A DNA stretch of 64,000 nt from contig NZ_AEYE02000036.1 in NCBI RefSeq assembly GCF_000298315.2, forward strand, positions 62,001 through 126,000. The letters are read 5' to 3'. This document shows positions 37,594 through 46,681 of this stretch, piece by piece. A model generated the notes under the pieces. It had not been told where the DNA came from, made no database searches, and saw nothing but the letters and a program-made list of their open reading frames with translations. Made by a program: the position numbers and the translations under genes. Numbering within the stretch: the first letter of the stretch is position 1; the number at the start of each line of letters is the position of its first letter. This DNA comes from Rhizobium grahamii CCGE 502 (GTDB lineage: Bacteria; Pseudomonadota; Alphaproteobacteria; Rhizobiales; Rhizobiaceae).

Positions 37594-37989
37594 CACCGGG
37601 CCAGCTAGCCCGTCTGGTTCTCGCGCCTTCTATCTCGGCGACAAAGCGACTTAAAGGCAAGCATGTAGATCAGGTTAACCGGATCAAACCTTCGGATCTT
37701 TCCAAGTTCAACGGTGACCTCGTTGCCCCAGGTCGCAGATGGACTCGCCGCCAGGAGGCGGCCCCTTACTTCGAATGACACCGACCTTCTATTGACTGCA
37801 GCAGGCCCCTTGCAGTGACCGCTTCGTAGATCGTTCTCCTGTTGAGGGCGGCACTCTCGTGAAGCGTCGCCACATGACCGTCTCAGTGGTATCATGAAAC
37901 AGCACGGTCGCGGTGTTGACGCAGCCGGATGGTGCATGTCGTGTCCCTCGCCTGGGCTTCACGGCGGATCTCCTGAGGGGGAGACAGCC
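37594..37989. other. Gap between the ArsR-like and cyclase genes
   Basis: About 400 bp. A weak stem GGGC/GCCC near 37600-37615, just after the regulator's stop, might terminate it. The rest shows no supported gene. In-frame codons upstream of the cyclase start do not resemble the cyclase family. Confidence 0.35.
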
Positions 37990-39741
37990 ATGGCACCTGC
38001 AAGAGCAGAGCGGCGGCTGGCCGCGATCCTGATCGCTGACGTCGTCGGCTATTCCCGCCTCGTCGAACATGACGAGGCTGGGACGTTGTCGGCCCTGAAG
38101 GTTCTGCGCCGGGAGGTGATCGATCCGCTGCTGGCCGAGCATCAGGGCCGTATTGTCAAGCTGATGGGCGACGGGGCGCTCGTGGAGTTCGGCTCGGTCG
38201 TCGATGCCGTCGCCTGCGCGATCGCCATCCAGAGGGGCGTTGCCAAAGACCAGGCTGACATCCCAACGGAGCGACTCATAATCTTCCGGATCGGCGTCAA
38301 TCTCGGTGACGTGATCCGCGAGGTTGATGGGGATCTCTACGGCGATGGCGTCAACATCGCGGCCCGTCTCCAGACGTTGGCGGATCCAGGCGGCATTTGC
38401 ATTTCCGGCACAGCGTACGATCACCTACAGGGGAAGCTTGACTGCGACTACGAGTACCTGGGCGAACGCGCGCTCAAGAATATGGAGCGGCCCGTACGAC
38501 TGTACCGCGCCCTTCTGGAAGGGACGACCGCACGAACGGCATCGCCCAGGCCCGCACTTCCGGAGCGACCATCCATTGCCGTGCTGCCGTTCAACGCCAT
38601 GGGCCCCGAGCAGGACTTCTTCTGCGATGGGCTCACCGAGGACATCACCACCGCGCTATGCAAGCTCAGGGGCTTCTTCGTGATTGCTCGCAACACGATG
38701 TTCACCTACAAGGGAAAACCCGTGGATGTGCGGGCCATCGGGCGCGAACTCGGGATCCGCTACGTTCTCGAGGGGAGTGTCCGTAAGTCCGGCAACCGCG
38801 TGAGGGTGACCGCGCAGCTCATCGATGCGACCTCTGAAGCCCATCTCTGGGCCGAGAGGTACGATGGCGACCTCGTCGACATCTTCGTCATTCAGGACGA
38901 AATCACGGCAAGCGTCGTCGGCCGCATCGGGCCGGAACTCTTGGCGGCAGAGCATGCCCGCGAAAGCCCCAAGCCGCATCATGGCCTTGATGCCTGGGAA
39001 TGTGTCGTGCGGGCGGTGTTCCTGTGTTCCCAGTTGTCTGAGGAGAGCAGCCGGAAGATGCTCCCCCTGCTCGATCGGGCAATCGGACTAGCTCCCGATT
39101 ATGCCCAGGCGCTCGCCATGAAAGGTTGGATTACGATATGGCGCGCATTTCAGGGGTGGGAGGACATGGGACGCGCCCTGACCCTTGCCAGGGATATCGT
39201 TCAACAAGCCATTGCCGCGGACGACAAGGAACCGTGGGCTTACCTTGCGCAGGCGATGATAGCCTTTGCGACGCGTGACAATATCCTGGCGACGGCAGCG
39301 ATCAGCCAGGCTGTCGCGATCAACCCCAACTCCGCTTTTGCACACGGCCAGTTGGGACTTGCGCATGCCAACGGGGGCCGTGCGGGGGACGCCATTCCTT
39401 GCATCGATTACGCGCTCAAATTGAGCCCGCGCGAGGCGTTTCTCGGCGACTTCCAGTTCTACTACGCCATGGCTTACTTCCAGGGCGCGAATTACGAGCT
39501 TGGATTGAGTTATGCACTGGAGGCGCATCGCTTGCGGCCCGGCCACGCGGTTCCGCTGGTTGTCGGCACCGCCTGTGCTGGACTTCTAAACAACCACGAG
39601 GCTGCCACGGACTTGCTCGGACGGCTCAAGTCCCTGGTCCCTGACATCTCACGGGAGGCGCTCGGAGCGACATCCTCTTTCGTCCGTACCGAGGATCGGG
39701 CGCGCCTGATCGAGGGACTTGCCCGTGCCGGCCTGAATTGA
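37990..39741 (+). CDS. Class III adenylate/guanylate cyclase with TolB-like and TPR regions
   Basis: A 583-residue cytoplasmic protein. Residues ~8-180 are a class III cyclase domain with the metal Asp residues in LIADVVGYSRL (Asp17) and LMGDGALVEF (Asp61) and the loop GDLYGDGVNIAARLQ. Residues ~195-310 form a TolB N-terminal-like segment (PSIAVLPFNAMG, LEGSVRKSGNRVRVTAQLID). The C-terminal half consists of TPR-like helices (AWECVVRAVFL, AIAINPNSAFAHGQ-type repeats). It probably makes cAMP under control of its protein-binding part. GAGGGGGAG precedes the ATG. Rhizobia carry many such paralogues. Confidence 0.88.
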   Translation: MAPARAERRLAAILIADVVGYSRLVEHDEAGTLSALKVLRREVIDPLLAEHQGRIVKLMGDGALVEFGSVVDAVACAIAIQRGVAKDQADIPTERLIIFRIGVNLGDVIREVDGDLYGDGVNIAARLQTLADPGGICISGTAYDHLQGKLDCDYEYLGERALKNMERPVRLYRALLEGTTARTASPRPALPERPSIAVLPFNAMGPEQDFFCDGLTEDITTALCKLRGFFVIARNTMFTYKGKPVDVRAIGRELGIRYVLEGSVRKSGNRVRVTAQLIDATSEAHLWAERYDGDLVDIFVIQDEITASVVGRIGPELLAAEHARESPKPHHGLDAWECVVRAVFLCSQLSEESSRKMLPLLDRAIGLAPDYAQALAMKGWITIWRAFQGWEDMGRALTLARDIVQQAIAADDKEPWAYLAQAMIAFATRDNILATAAISQAVAINPNSAFAHGQLGLAHANGGRAGDAIPCIDYALKLSPREAFLGDFQFYYAMAYFQGANYELGLSYALEAHRLRPGHAVPLVVGTACAGLLNNHEAATDLLGRLKSLVPDISREALGATSSFVRTEDRARLIEGLARAGLN

Positions 39742-39824
39742 CGGGTTGGATTGAGCTCGAGACCCGATCGCCCTCACGGCGGCGCGAAGAGTGGTCGATA
39801 TCAGGCGCCTTGGGTTCGGTGCCT

Positions 39825-40616
39825 TCACAGCAACATCGACGCGCCGCGATCCAGGTAAGTGTCGAGAAACTGCTCAAGACGCGCATTGCGCGGCTTTCTG
39901 AAGACCTCTTTTGGAGGGCCTGTAAAGACTATCTTGCCGTGGTCAAGGAAGGCGATCTGCTGCCCGACGGTGGCCGCAAAGCCAATCTCGTGCGACACGA
40001 CGACCATCGTCATTCCCTCGGTGGCGAGATCGCGCATGACGTTTAGCACTTCCCCGGTCAATTCCGGGTCGAGGGAGGATGTCGGCTCGTCGAAAAGCAT
40101 GATTTTCGGCTTGAGGGCAAGCGCTCGGGCGATGGCCACGCGCTGTTGTTGTCCACCGGAAAGCTGCGACGGATAGTGTCCTGCCCGGGCTTCAAGCCCG
40201 ACTTTTACAAGTTGCGCCATGGCTCGCTCTTCAGCATCCTTGCGGCTCATCTTCCGGACGGTCTTCAGCGCCTCGCTCACATTTCCGAGCGCAGTCATGT
40301 GCGGCCAGAGATTAAATTGTTGGAACACCATGCCGACCTGGGCTCGGATCGCACGGTTAGCGGCAGGAGCGACGCGCTCCCGCAGCCCCTTGGTGTTTTC
40401 GGTGAAGCCCAGGATTTCGCCGTTGACCGTAATGGTTCCAGACGTTGCTTCTTCGAGAAAGGCCATGCAACGAAGAAGTGTACTCTTGCCGGAGCCTGAT
40501 GGGCCGATCAGGCAGGAGACCTGGCCTTGCGGGATCTCGAGGTCGATGTTCTGGAGGACTGTCGTATCCCCAAACTTCTTGACGAGATTTTTGACTGCGA
40601 TCGCTGGGAAGGTCAT
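39825..40616 (-). CDS. Polar amino-acid ABC transporter ATPase (GlnQ/HisP type)
   Basis: A 263-residue ABC ATPase with GPSGSGKST (about 38-46), LSGGQQQRVAIARAL, LFDEPTSSLDPELTGEVL and the H-loop VVVSHEIGFA. All motifs are those of the polar amino-acid (PAAT) family. It overlaps the stop of the preceding permease gene by 4 bp, which fixes the start at the inner ATG, not the longer frame. It is the fourth gene of a leftward cassette. The neighbouring ureohydrolases suggest a basic or guanidino amino acid as substrate. Confidence 0.9.
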   Translation of the reverse strand: MTFPAIAVKNLVKKFGDTTVLQNIDLEIPQGQVSCLIGPSGSGKSTLLRCMAFLEEATSGTITVNGEILGFTENTKGLRERVAPAANRAIRAQVGMVFQQFNLWPHMTALGNVSEALKTVRKMSRKDAEERAMAQLVKVGLEARAGHYPSQLSGGQQQRVAIARALALKPKIMLFDEPTSSLDPELTGEVLNVMRDLATEGMTMVVVSHEIGFAATVGQQIAFLDHGKIVFTGPPKEVFRKPRNARLEQFLDTYLDRGASMLL

Positions 40617-41281
40617 GCGTTGTGAAACCTGAATCTGGCGTATTTCGTTTCTACAAGGCGGCCAAGCCGGCCGGTGATCTCGACGAGCACCCAATAGAAG
40701 AGTGCAAGTGCCGAGAGAGCTTCGACGAAGGCATATTGCTGTGCTCCGATCGCGCTCAGTGTTGCCGTCAACTCCCCAACAGTAATGATCGAAAGGACGG
40801 CCGTTTCCTTCATCAGAAGGACTGCCATGTTCAAAGACGGAGGGAGCACGAGCATGGTCATCTCAGGCAACAGGATACGCCGGATGATCTGCCACTGCGT
40901 CAGGCCTACGCATTCACCAGCCTCGATGTGGCCCTTGGGAACCGCCATGAAGCCGGATCGAAAGATCTCGCTATAGTACGCGGCGCCGTAAATCGAGATG
41001 CCGATCAAGCCCGCCGGCAGGGGATCGAGAGACAAACCAATGAAGGGTCCTCCATAGTAGACCAGAAAGATCTGGATGAGGAACGGCGTCCCGCGCAAGA
41101 CCGCGACGACAAAGCCGAGCGCCTTGTCGAGAAGCATTCCGCCGAAGCGCCGACCCACAGCGACGAAAAATCCCAGGATCGCCGCGGCAATCGTGCCGAC
41201 AATCCAAATGAGGATCGTGACGCCGGCGCCCCTTGTGATCGCTGGCAATTGGTCGAGGATAACGTTGATGTCAAAGGTCAT
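40613..41281 (-). CDS. Polar amino-acid ABC transporter permease 2
   Basis: A 222-residue HisM/GlnP-type permease with about five membrane segments and the EAA loop HIEAGECVGLTQWQIIRRIL. It forms a heterodimer with the permease encoded just before it. Both ends overlap neighbouring genes by 4 bp (ATGA), a tight coupling that decides the start. Confidence 0.9.
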   Translation of the reverse strand: MTFDINVILDQLPAITRGAGVTILIWIVGTIAAAILGFFVAVGRRFGGMLLDKALGFVVAVLRGTPFLIQIFLVYYGGPFIGLSLDPLPAGLIGISIYGAAYYSEIFRSGFMAVPKGHIEAGECVGLTQWQIIRRILLPEMTMLVLPPSLNMAVLLMKETAVLSIITVGELTATLSAIGAQQYAFVEALSALALFYWVLVEITGRLGRLVETKYARFRFHNA

Positions 41282-41919
41282 CGCGGTAATCCCGGAAGAG
41301 AGCGCTCGATGATGTCGCCGGAAAGAGCCACCATCCAATTGATTGCAAGATAGATGAGGCCCGCAGCAGCAAAGATCTGCAATGGCAGGAAGGTGCTGCC
41401 TGCGAGATCCTGCGCCATGCGCGTCAATTCGACGACGCCCACGACGGAAACCAGTGAGGAAGCCTTGAGGATCAGGATCGCCTCGTTGACCAACGCAGGG
41501 AACGTCAGCCTTAGTGCGATTGGCGCCTTGATACGGCGGAAGATCTGCCCCGACGTCAAGCCGACCATTTCAGCCGACTCCACGAGACCGACAGGGACGC
41601 TGGCAAATCCGCCGCGCATGTTTTCCGCCTGATAGGCCGCAGTGCAAAGCGAGAGTCCGATGATGGCTGCAACGATGCTTGGTACGTTCAGCCCGATCGC
41701 AGGCAACATATTGTAGATCAGCAGCAGTTGCACAAGAAGCGGCACACCGCGAAAAAAGCTGATGAAGATTTGTGCAGGAACAACGAAGACAGTTCTCCTC
41801 GACAGGAGCATGCCGGAGAGAAAGATCGCGATGGCAAAGCCGATCAAAATAGAGACGACGCTGATCAGCACCGTGTAGATCGACGCATAGAGAAGCAATT
41901 CAAAGAGTTTGATGGACAT
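41278..41919 (-). CDS. Polar amino-acid ABC transporter permease 1
   Basis: A 213-residue HisQ/GlnP-type permease. It has the N-terminal membrane segment LLYASIYTVLISVVSILIGF and the EAA loop LVESAEMVGLTSGQIFRRIK. It is separated from the binding-protein gene by a gap that contains a strong hairpin and overlaps the second permease gene by 4 bp. Confidence 0.9.
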   Translation of the reverse strand: MSIKLFELLLYASIYTVLISVVSILIGFAIAIFLSGMLLSRRTVFVVPAQIFISFFRGVPLLVQLLLIYNMLPAIGLNVPSIVAAIIGLSLCTAAYQAENMRGGFASVPVGLVESAEMVGLTSGQIFRRIKAPIALRLTFPALVNEAILILKASSLVSVVGVVELTRMAQDLAGSTFLPLQIFAAAGLIYLAINWMVALSGDIIERSLPGLPR

Positions 41920-41964
41920 ATCCGGCTTTTTGCCCGCCTGGCTGTCATGGAGGCACGTTGGCGT

Positions 41965-41998
41965 CGCAATTTGCGCCCCGCAAAGGGCGCAAATTGCG
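41965..41998 (-). promoter_or_regulatory. Intercistronic hairpin, 14-bp perfect stem
   Basis: CGCAATTTGCGCCC and GGGCGCAAATTGCG pair perfectly around a 6-base loop, 12 bp after the binding-protein stop codon and about 45 bp before the first permease. It is the strongest stem of the four such intercistronic hairpins in this window. No T-run follows on the minus strand. It may protect the binding-protein mRNA or attenuate the permease genes. Confidence 0.65.
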
Positions 41999-42009
41999 AT
42001 CGTCTAATA

Positions 42010-42837
42010 TCAGAATGCAGGATCCTTGACGGCATCGGGCGTTTCGAAGGTGGCGCCAAACCATTTCTTCTGGAGCTCGGCCATACGCCCGTCAGCCTTG
42101 ATCTTCAGCAGCGCTGCATCGATCGCGTCCATCAGCGGCGCATGGTCGGCATCCTTCAAGCCAATGAAGCCGAAGTATGACTTCTTGCCAAATGGTGGCA
42201 ACACGACTTCAAACGTTCCCTCACGCTGCTTGGCGACGAAGGCGATGTTCGGCAGGGAGTTGGCGACACCGGCAATACGACCGGCGGCGAGATCCGCATA
42301 AGATTCGGTAAAAGCGGGGTATTCGCGTACATCCACCTTGGATGGCAGCATTGCCGCGAATTCCTTCAACTGATCGAGCTGCGAGGTGGCCTTGCCGACA
42401 CCAATCGTCTTACCGGCGATGTCGTCCGGCTTGCTGATGGTCGTGTCACCGGCTTTCTTCAGGATCGCGATGGTCGCTTCGGCGATCGGCGGCGTGAAGC
42501 GGTAACGCTCCATGCGCTTTTTGGTGATGGTCGCAGGCCCGGCCACAACATCGAACTTGCCGGCTTCGAGAGCCGGGAACACGCCATCCCAAGGAAGCGC
42601 TACCCACTCAATCTTAACGCTCAGTTCCTTGCCGATCTCCGCAAAAAGATCAACGTTCAGGCCAGCATGTTCGCCAGCATCGATAAAATCAAAGGGCGCA
42701 AAGGCGGTTTCCGTACCGACCTTCAGCGTGCCCGCCTCCTTGACGGCGGCAAGCGTATCGGCCGCATGCGCCGACAGGGTCGTCGCGACCAAAAAGGCAG
42801 CACCGACGAGGCCCTTCAGCAGTGAACGTGCGATCAT
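42010..42837 (-). CDS. Polar amino-acid ABC transporter, periplasmic binding protein
   Basis: A 275-residue family-3 solute-binding protein. The signal peptide is LVGAAFLVATTLSAHA, and the mature start resembles AADTLAAVKEAGTLKVGTETA. FDFIDAGEHAGLNVDLF and FDVVAGPATITKKRMERYRF are the conserved strand-helix blocks that bind the amino-acid backbone. Two ATGs lie 9 bp apart; I chose the second because GGAGAG then has normal spacing. It is the first gene of the cassette, divergent from a HutC-type regulator. Confidence 0.88.
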   Translation of the reverse strand: MIARSLLKGLVGAAFLVATTLSAHAADTLAAVKEAGTLKVGTETAFAPFDFIDAGEHAGLNVDLFAEIGKELSVKIEWVALPWDGVFPALEAGKFDVVAGPATITKKRMERYRFTPPIAEATIAILKKAGDTTISKPDDIAGKTIGVGKATSQLDQLKEFAAMLPSKVDVREYPAFTESYADLAAGRIAGVANSLPNIAFVAKQREGTFEVVLPPFGKKSYFGFIGLKDADHAPLMDAIDAALLKIKADGRMAELQKKWFGATFETPDAVKDPAF

Positions 42838-42922
42838 GATTGTCATCTCTCCAGTTTCGCATCCATAGATGCGTTCGAGTTCCCGATTTCAGTCCCGTCG
42901 CACGGATTTCTATGATCCGCTT

Positions 42923-42934
42923 TTGACTATACAA
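42923..42934. promoter_or_regulatory. HutC-like operator candidate
   Basis: TTGACTATACAA is nearly palindromic (TTG-TATA-CAA core) and resembles the TTGTATAGACAA type of site used by HutC-subfamily GntR regulators, as I remember it. It lies between the binding-protein gene and the HutC-type regulator gene, about 85 bp upstream of the former. Confidence 0.5.
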
Positions 42935-43061
42935 ATAGATATGCGCTAGCCTAAGGTGTCAACGTCAAACTCGACGAAAGCAATTTTTGTGCCGAACGGC
43001 TTCACGGGAGCGCGAGTTTCGCGTGTGTATCGTTTTGCCGGCGACATGGTGGGGTCGCGTA

Positions 43062-43775
43062 TTGGAGCCAATTTATCTCAGGATATTAAAGGATATCGAG
43101 GCGAAGATCCTGGCCGGGGACTGGCGTCCGGGTCATAGGATCCCAAGAGAGCATGACCTCGTCGATGACTATGGCTGTTCCCGCATGACGGTAAGCAAGG
43201 CGATGACGGCACTCGTCGACCGCGGGCTTGTCGTACGCAAGCGCAAAGCCGGCTCATTCGTCGCCTCGCCGCAGATCGACCGCACGGTCGTGGATATCCA
43301 GGATATCGGCACCGAGGCAACCTTGGCGGGCTTTGAGCATCGCTACGAGATACTGACACGAAAGATCGAGACCTTGGGCTCGCTCGAAGCCGCACAGGTG
43401 AACAGTAGCTCGGGAGCCGAAGTTCTCAGGATCCAATGTTTGCATATCGTCGATGGGAAGCCCACCGCAGTCGAGCGGCGTATCATATTGCTGGACACAG
43501 TACCGCTTGCAAGAGACGAGAGCTTTGCGACCGCGCCTCCGGCAAAATGGCTCCTCTCCCAAGTGCCGTGGTCTAAGGCCAAACATGTGATCCGGGCAGT
43601 CTCCGCCGATGCTGCGACTGCACGCATTCTTGAGATCGATCGTGGGGAGCCCTGCCTGAACCTCATTCGTCAGACGTGGCAGAGTGATCGCATGGTGACG
43701 TATGTCGAGATCACGCATCCCGGAGATCGCTTTCAGTTTGCCGGCATCTTTCATCCGGCTGAAAAACCTGCGTAA
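43062..43775 (+). CDS. GntR-family (HutC subfamily) regulator
   Basis: A 237-residue regulator. The winged helix has RIPREHDLVDDYGCSRMTVSKAM, followed by the UTRA effector domain with RIQCLHIVDGKPTAVERRII and a typical end FQFAGIFHP. The relation to histidine-utilisation repressors suggests a nitrogenous effector. The start is uncertain: the frame is open from an ATG at 42987, but the family pattern EPIYLRILKDIEAKI begins at a TTG preceded by GGTGGGG, which I used. It is divergent from the amino-acid ABC cassette and probably controls it. Confidence 0.8.
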   Translation: MEPIYLRILKDIEAKILAGDWRPGHRIPREHDLVDDYGCSRMTVSKAMTALVDRGLVVRKRKAGSFVASPQIDRTVVDIQDIGTEATLAGFEHRYEILTRKIETLGSLEAAQVNSSSGAEVLRIQCLHIVDGKPTAVERRIILLDTVPLARDESFATAPPAKWLLSQVPWSKAKHVIRAVSADAATARILEIDRGEPCLNLIRQTWQSDRMVTYVEITHPGDRFQFAGIFHPAEKPA

Positions 43776-43790
43776 CTCAGGAGCGCCGCG

Positions 43791-44048
43791 TTTACCCTGT
43801 CGAGCAACGCCATCGACGCCGCCGTCAACAAGCGCGGAATCGTACTCGCGCAGATGTCGATGATCGCGGACGAATTGGAAGCGCACACGTTGATCATACC
43901 GGTGGATATCAGGTTGCCGCTGCGCGAGAGTTACTTCCTCGCTTGGGACCGCTCGGCGCTGCAAAAGCCTTATGGCTCGGAGTTTCGCGATTGGGTCATG
44001 GCGATCTCGCGGCGGCAGGCGCAAATCTCCGCGCCTGCGACTTTTTAG
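43791..44048 (+). pseudogene. LysR-family regulator, C-terminal remnant
   Basis: About 85 codons read FTLSSNAIDAAVNKRGIVLA and later LRESYFLAWDRSALQKPYGS with EFRDWVMAISR. This is the end of the effector domain of GcvA-type LysR proteins. The HTH and two thirds of the protein are missing, and no start signal is present. A LysR gene may once have stood here before the monooxygenase gene. Confidence 0.65.
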
Positions 44049-44144
44049 AAAAACTAAAGCGGAAGTCAGCGTTGCGATATTGATGAGGAAAGCCGCGTGG
44101 CGCTACCTTGGCCAATCGAAGTTCTAATCCAACGGGAGAGTGGG

Positions 44145-45497
44145 ATGACGCGTACCGACAAGATGAAATTGGGTACATTCGTCTATACGTTCGGCTTTCA
44201 CCCGGCCTCATGGCTGCATCCGGCAAGCGACGTTCACGGCGCCAACGATTTTAGCCACCTGCTCGATGTTGCCAAACGATCTGAAGCGGCGAAACTCGAT
44301 TTCATGTTCATGGCCGATTCTCCAGCCGCCGCTGTCGGCGACCCGGATGCTCTTGCGCGCGTTCCCACCAAGATGAACCGTTTCGAGCCATTGTCGCTGC
44401 TCGCCGCGCTTGCGGTGACGACGGAGAAGCTCGGTCTCGTCGCCACCGTATCGACCAGCTATTATGAACCCTATAACGTCGCCCGCCTATTTGCCTCGAT
44501 CGACCATTTGAGCCACGGGCGGGTATGCTGGAACGTCGTCACTTCGGACCACGACGAGACGGGCTACAATTTCAACCGCGAGGGGCTGGATCCGCACGCA
44601 CTACGCTATGAGCGCGGAAACGAGTTTGTGGATGTCGTCTTCGGTCTCTGGGACAGCTTCGAGGATGGCGCCTTGCTGCTCGATCGGGAGAGCGGTGTCT
44701 ATTATGACAAGACCAAACACCATACGCTCAATCATAAAGGCAAGCACTTCCAGGTGCGCGGACCGCTGAACATTGCGCGCTCACCGCAGGGCCGGCCAGT
44801 CATTGCGCAGGCCGGCGGATCGGAACCCGGGATGGACATGGCAGCGCGCACGGCCGAGATCGTTTTCAGCCTCGCTTCGAACATCGAGCGAAACCGCGCA
44901 TTCTATGAAAACGTCAAGGCCCGGATGCCGGCCTTCGGACGTAATCCTGACGACCTCAAGATCATGCCGGGCGTCGTGCTGAACGTGGGCGAAACGGAAG
45001 CCGAGGCGCAGGCCAAGGTCAACTACCTCATCGACAAGATGCACCCGGATGTCGGTCGCTTGATGCTTTCCGAATTCCTCGAAGCCGATTTGCGCGGCGT
45101 CCCGTTGAATGAGCCGTTTCCGATGGATCGATTGCCGACGGAACCAAAGGGGTCGCGGGCGCTGTTTGAGGAACTCACCGATTTCGTCAAGAGCGGTCGC
45201 ACCGTCGGTGAATTGGTCCGCCACTACGCCGAGAAGCACACAGGCAATGGCATCACCGGCACGCCGACACAGATTGCCGACTTCATGGAAGAGTGGTTCG
45301 ACACCCGTGCGGCGGATGGTTTCATCCTGATGTTCCCGACGCTGCCGTCCAGCCTCGACGATTTTGTGAAACTCGTTCTGCCGGAATTGCGCCGGCGCGG
45401 ACTCTTCCGGGAAGAATATGAGGGTGAGACGCTACGGGAGAACCTCGGCCTTTCGGTTCCGACCAATCGTTTCGCCAAAGCGCAAACCACTGGCTAA
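44145..45497 (+). CDS. Flavin-dependent monooxygenase, NtaA/SnaA/DszA family
   Basis: A 450-residue bacterial-luciferase-type monooxygenase of the NtaA/SnaA/SoxA (DszA) group. It starts KLGTFVYTFGFHPASWLHP, then has RFEPLSLLAALAVTTEKLGL, the family block GRVCWNVVTSDHDETGYNF, and GRPVIAQAGGSEPGMDMAA for FMN binding. It uses FMNH2 from a separate reductase to oxidise N- or S-containing organic compounds. Among ureohydrolase and amino-acid transport genes, an N-substituted substrate is plausible. GAGAG precedes the chosen ATG. Confidence 0.88.
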   Translation: MTRTDKMKLGTFVYTFGFHPASWLHPASDVHGANDFSHLLDVAKRSEAAKLDFMFMADSPAAAVGDPDALARVPTKMNRFEPLSLLAALAVTTEKLGLVATVSTSYYEPYNVARLFASIDHLSHGRVCWNVVTSDHDETGYNFNREGLDPHALRYERGNEFVDVVFGLWDSFEDGALLLDRESGVYYDKTKHHTLNHKGKHFQVRGPLNIARSPQGRPVIAQAGGSEPGMDMAARTAEIVFSLASNIERNRAFYENVKARMPAFGRNPDDLKIMPGVVLNVGETEAEAQAKVNYLIDKMHPDVGRLMLSEFLEADLRGVPLNEPFPMDRLPTEPKGSRALFEELTDFVKSGRTVGELVRHYAEKHTGNGITGTPTQIADFMEEWFDTRAADGFILMFPTLPSSLDDFVKLVLPELRRRGLFREEYEGETLRENLGLSVPTNRFAKAQTTG

Positions 45498-46409
45498 TCA
45501 ACGATCGGGCGCGCCGGCAGCATTGCGCCGAATACCAACCTGTTTGGCAATGACGCAGAGAAGTTCGAACATCATCGTGGCGCCGGCAAGCGCAGTCATG
45601 CCGGCCAGGTCAAATGGCGGCGAGACTTCAACAACGTCGGCGCCCACGATCTCAACTCCGGTCAGCAGGCGGATCATTTGCTGCGCCTCGCGGGTCGTGA
45701 AGCCGCCTGCCTCGGGTGTTCCGGTTCCCGGGGCCATGGATGGATCGATGCAGTCGATATCAAAGGTAACGTAGGTCGGCAGGTCACCGGCGATTTCTCT
45801 CGCCTCGCGCATCACGTCGTCTGCGCCGCGGGTGACAAACTCCTCCATGTAGATGATCCGGATGCCCTGCTCCTTCGCCCAGTCGTGCTCCCCCGAATCG
45901 TAGATCGACCCGCGAATTCCGATCTGAACGATCCGTCTCGGGTCGAGCAGACCCTCCTCGATCGCGCGCCGGAACGGCGTCCCATGCGTATAAGGGTTGT
46001 CGCCGAAATAGCGATCGTTGGTATCAGAGTGCGCATCAAAATGTATCAGTCCGACCGGTCTGTTTTTTGCCACGGCACGTAGCACGGGCAGCGTCGTCAA
46101 ATGGTCTCCCCCGACCGATAGCGGAATGGCACCGGCGGCGACAATCGCATCCATTCCCTTTCTGATGCGATCGAGGCCGTCGGCAAGGTCGATTGGGTTC
46201 ACGGAAAGATCGCCGACATCGGCGACGTTGGCGATGCTGAAGGGTGCGGTACCCGAGACATGGTGGACGCGCCGCATGAGGCTCGACTGATTGCGAACCT
46301 CCCGCGGCCCGTGACGGGCGCCCGCCCTGTTCGTCGTCCCGCCGTCCCAGGGAATGCCGACAAGTGCCACATCAAGCCCGACCGCGGTCTGCACAGCGGG
46401 CAGACGCAT
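45498..46409 (-). CDS. Agmatinase/ureohydrolase, apparently shortened at the N-terminus
   Basis: A 303-residue arginase-superfamily enzyme with all metal ligands: GGDH (His103), HFDAHSD (Asp125, His127, Asp129) and FDIDCIDP (Asp217, Asp219). GTGTPEAGG follows. It hydrolyses a guanidino compound to an amine and urea. The ATG lacks a ribosome site. The codons just upstream still read AEVPRFAGHSTF, the usual agmatinase lead-in, until a TAA next to a run of nine T. The N-terminus may therefore have been lost by mutation, or the sequence has an error there. Confidence 0.82.
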   Translation of the reverse strand: MRLPAVQTAVGLDVALVGIPWDGGTTNRAGARHGPREVRNQSSLMRRVHHVSGTAPFSIANVADVGDLSVNPIDLADGLDRIRKGMDAIVAAGAIPLSVGGDHLTTLPVLRAVAKNRPVGLIHFDAHSDTNDRYFGDNPYTHGTPFRRAIEEGLLDPRRIVQIGIRGSIYDSGEHDWAKEQGIRIIYMEEFVTRGADDVMREAREIAGDLPTYVTFDIDCIDPSMAPGTGTPEAGGFTTREAQQMIRLLTGVEIVGADVVEVSPPFDLAGMTALAGATMMFELLCVIAKQVGIRRNAAGAPDR

Positions 46410-46681
46410 GAAGGTTGAATGTCCGGCAAAGCGCGGAACTTCGGCAGCATCGACCGGTTAAAAAAAAATTGCCACTCATCGTTCCCGCCCTTTGCTTGAT
46501 GTTGGCTCAATCTGTGTTCCTGCTGCTTTTCGCGCAAGCCCAACTTTTCATAATGCTCAATCGGCAGGCGGCACAAAGAGACAGCGGGTATGGATTACGA
46601 TCGCCCACGGCAAAAGCAGTTGTCATCTGCATTGACGCAATTCAAATCTACACAACGACGCACGCAATTAGGGGACGAACG

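Noticed and set aside
46415-46681. N-terminal extension of the rightward ureohydrolase frame (about 89 codons)
   Set aside because: It is not similar to the family, overlaps the divergent promoter region, and a normal start exists at 46682.
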